This document shows, one piece after another, positions 5,886 to 5,899 of a stretch of DNA of 5,899 nt. Numbering within the stretch: the first letter of the stretch is position 1; each line of letters begins with the position of its first letter. This stretch comes from Nitrospinota bacterium (GTDB lineage Bacteria > Tectomicrobia > Entotheonellia > J063). Below the pieces are notes generated by a model. That model was not told the DNA's origin and searched no databases. It was given only the letters and a program-made list of their open reading frames with translations. The stretch covers positions 1 to 5,899 of the forward strand of contig RFHZ01000727.1 in the NCBI GenBank assembly GCA_003696125.1. Reading direction: 5' to 3'. The translations under genes and the position numbers were made by a program.

Positions 5886-5899
5886 ACCAGAACCTTTAA

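Noticed and set aside
1-5899. A novel accessory or defence system
   Set aside because: Every gene is a recognised core gene in standard order; the gaps are too small for another gene.

Overview
This window is one stretch of a bacterial ribosomal-protein superoperon, the end of the spc operon running into the alpha (S13-S11-S4) operon. All eleven genes lie on the + strand in the order rpsE (5'-truncated), rpmD, rplO, secY, adk, map, infA, rpmJ, rpsM, rpsK, rpsD. The window stops 14 nt after rpsD, where rpoA and rplQ would be expected. Every gene is intact except rpsE, whose start lies left of the window. I see no mobile element, CRISPR array, tRNA, rRNA, foreign-looking insert or defence system, and nothing that looks like an undescribed multi-gene system.

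Organism: the DNA is moderately GC-rich, and starts are a mix of ATG (seven), GTG (secY, adk) and TTG (rpsD) behind purine-rich Shine-Dalgarno sites. The secY-adk-map-infA-rpmJ order excludes the enterobacterial arrangement, where adk and map are elsewhere. The order occurs in Gram-positives and in several Gram-negative or candidate phyla such as delta-proteobacterial lineages, Nitrospirae and NC10. Zinc-type adenylate kinase and cysteine-bearing L36 and S4 fit this. The proteins look to me more like the NC10/delta-proteobacterial type than Firmicutes, but that is an impression from memory, not a search result.

Layout: 1-2497 (S5, L30, L15, SecY) is tightly coupled, with 4-nt ATGA and GTGA overlaps at rpmD/rplO and rplO/secY. 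From 2510 to 3919 adk and map follow, and map abuts adk with no gap (TAGATG). The only sizeable non-coding stretch is 3920-4060 (141 nt). It carries two substantial imperfect hairpins, one just after map and one over the likely infA ribosome-binding site. From 4061 to 5885 infA, rpmJ, rpsM, rpsK and rpsD follow with gaps of 45, 12, 9 and 28 nt.

How the genes work together: S5, S13, S11, S4, L30, L15 and L36 are ribosome parts, and IF-1 starts translation on them. SecY is the membrane channel for exported and inner-membrane proteins. Map removes the initiator methionine from new chains. Adk keeps AMP, ADP and ATP in balance. The set makes and processes protein in proportion to growth. The most worthwhile non-gene signal is the pair of hairpins at 3924-3966 and 4012-4049.
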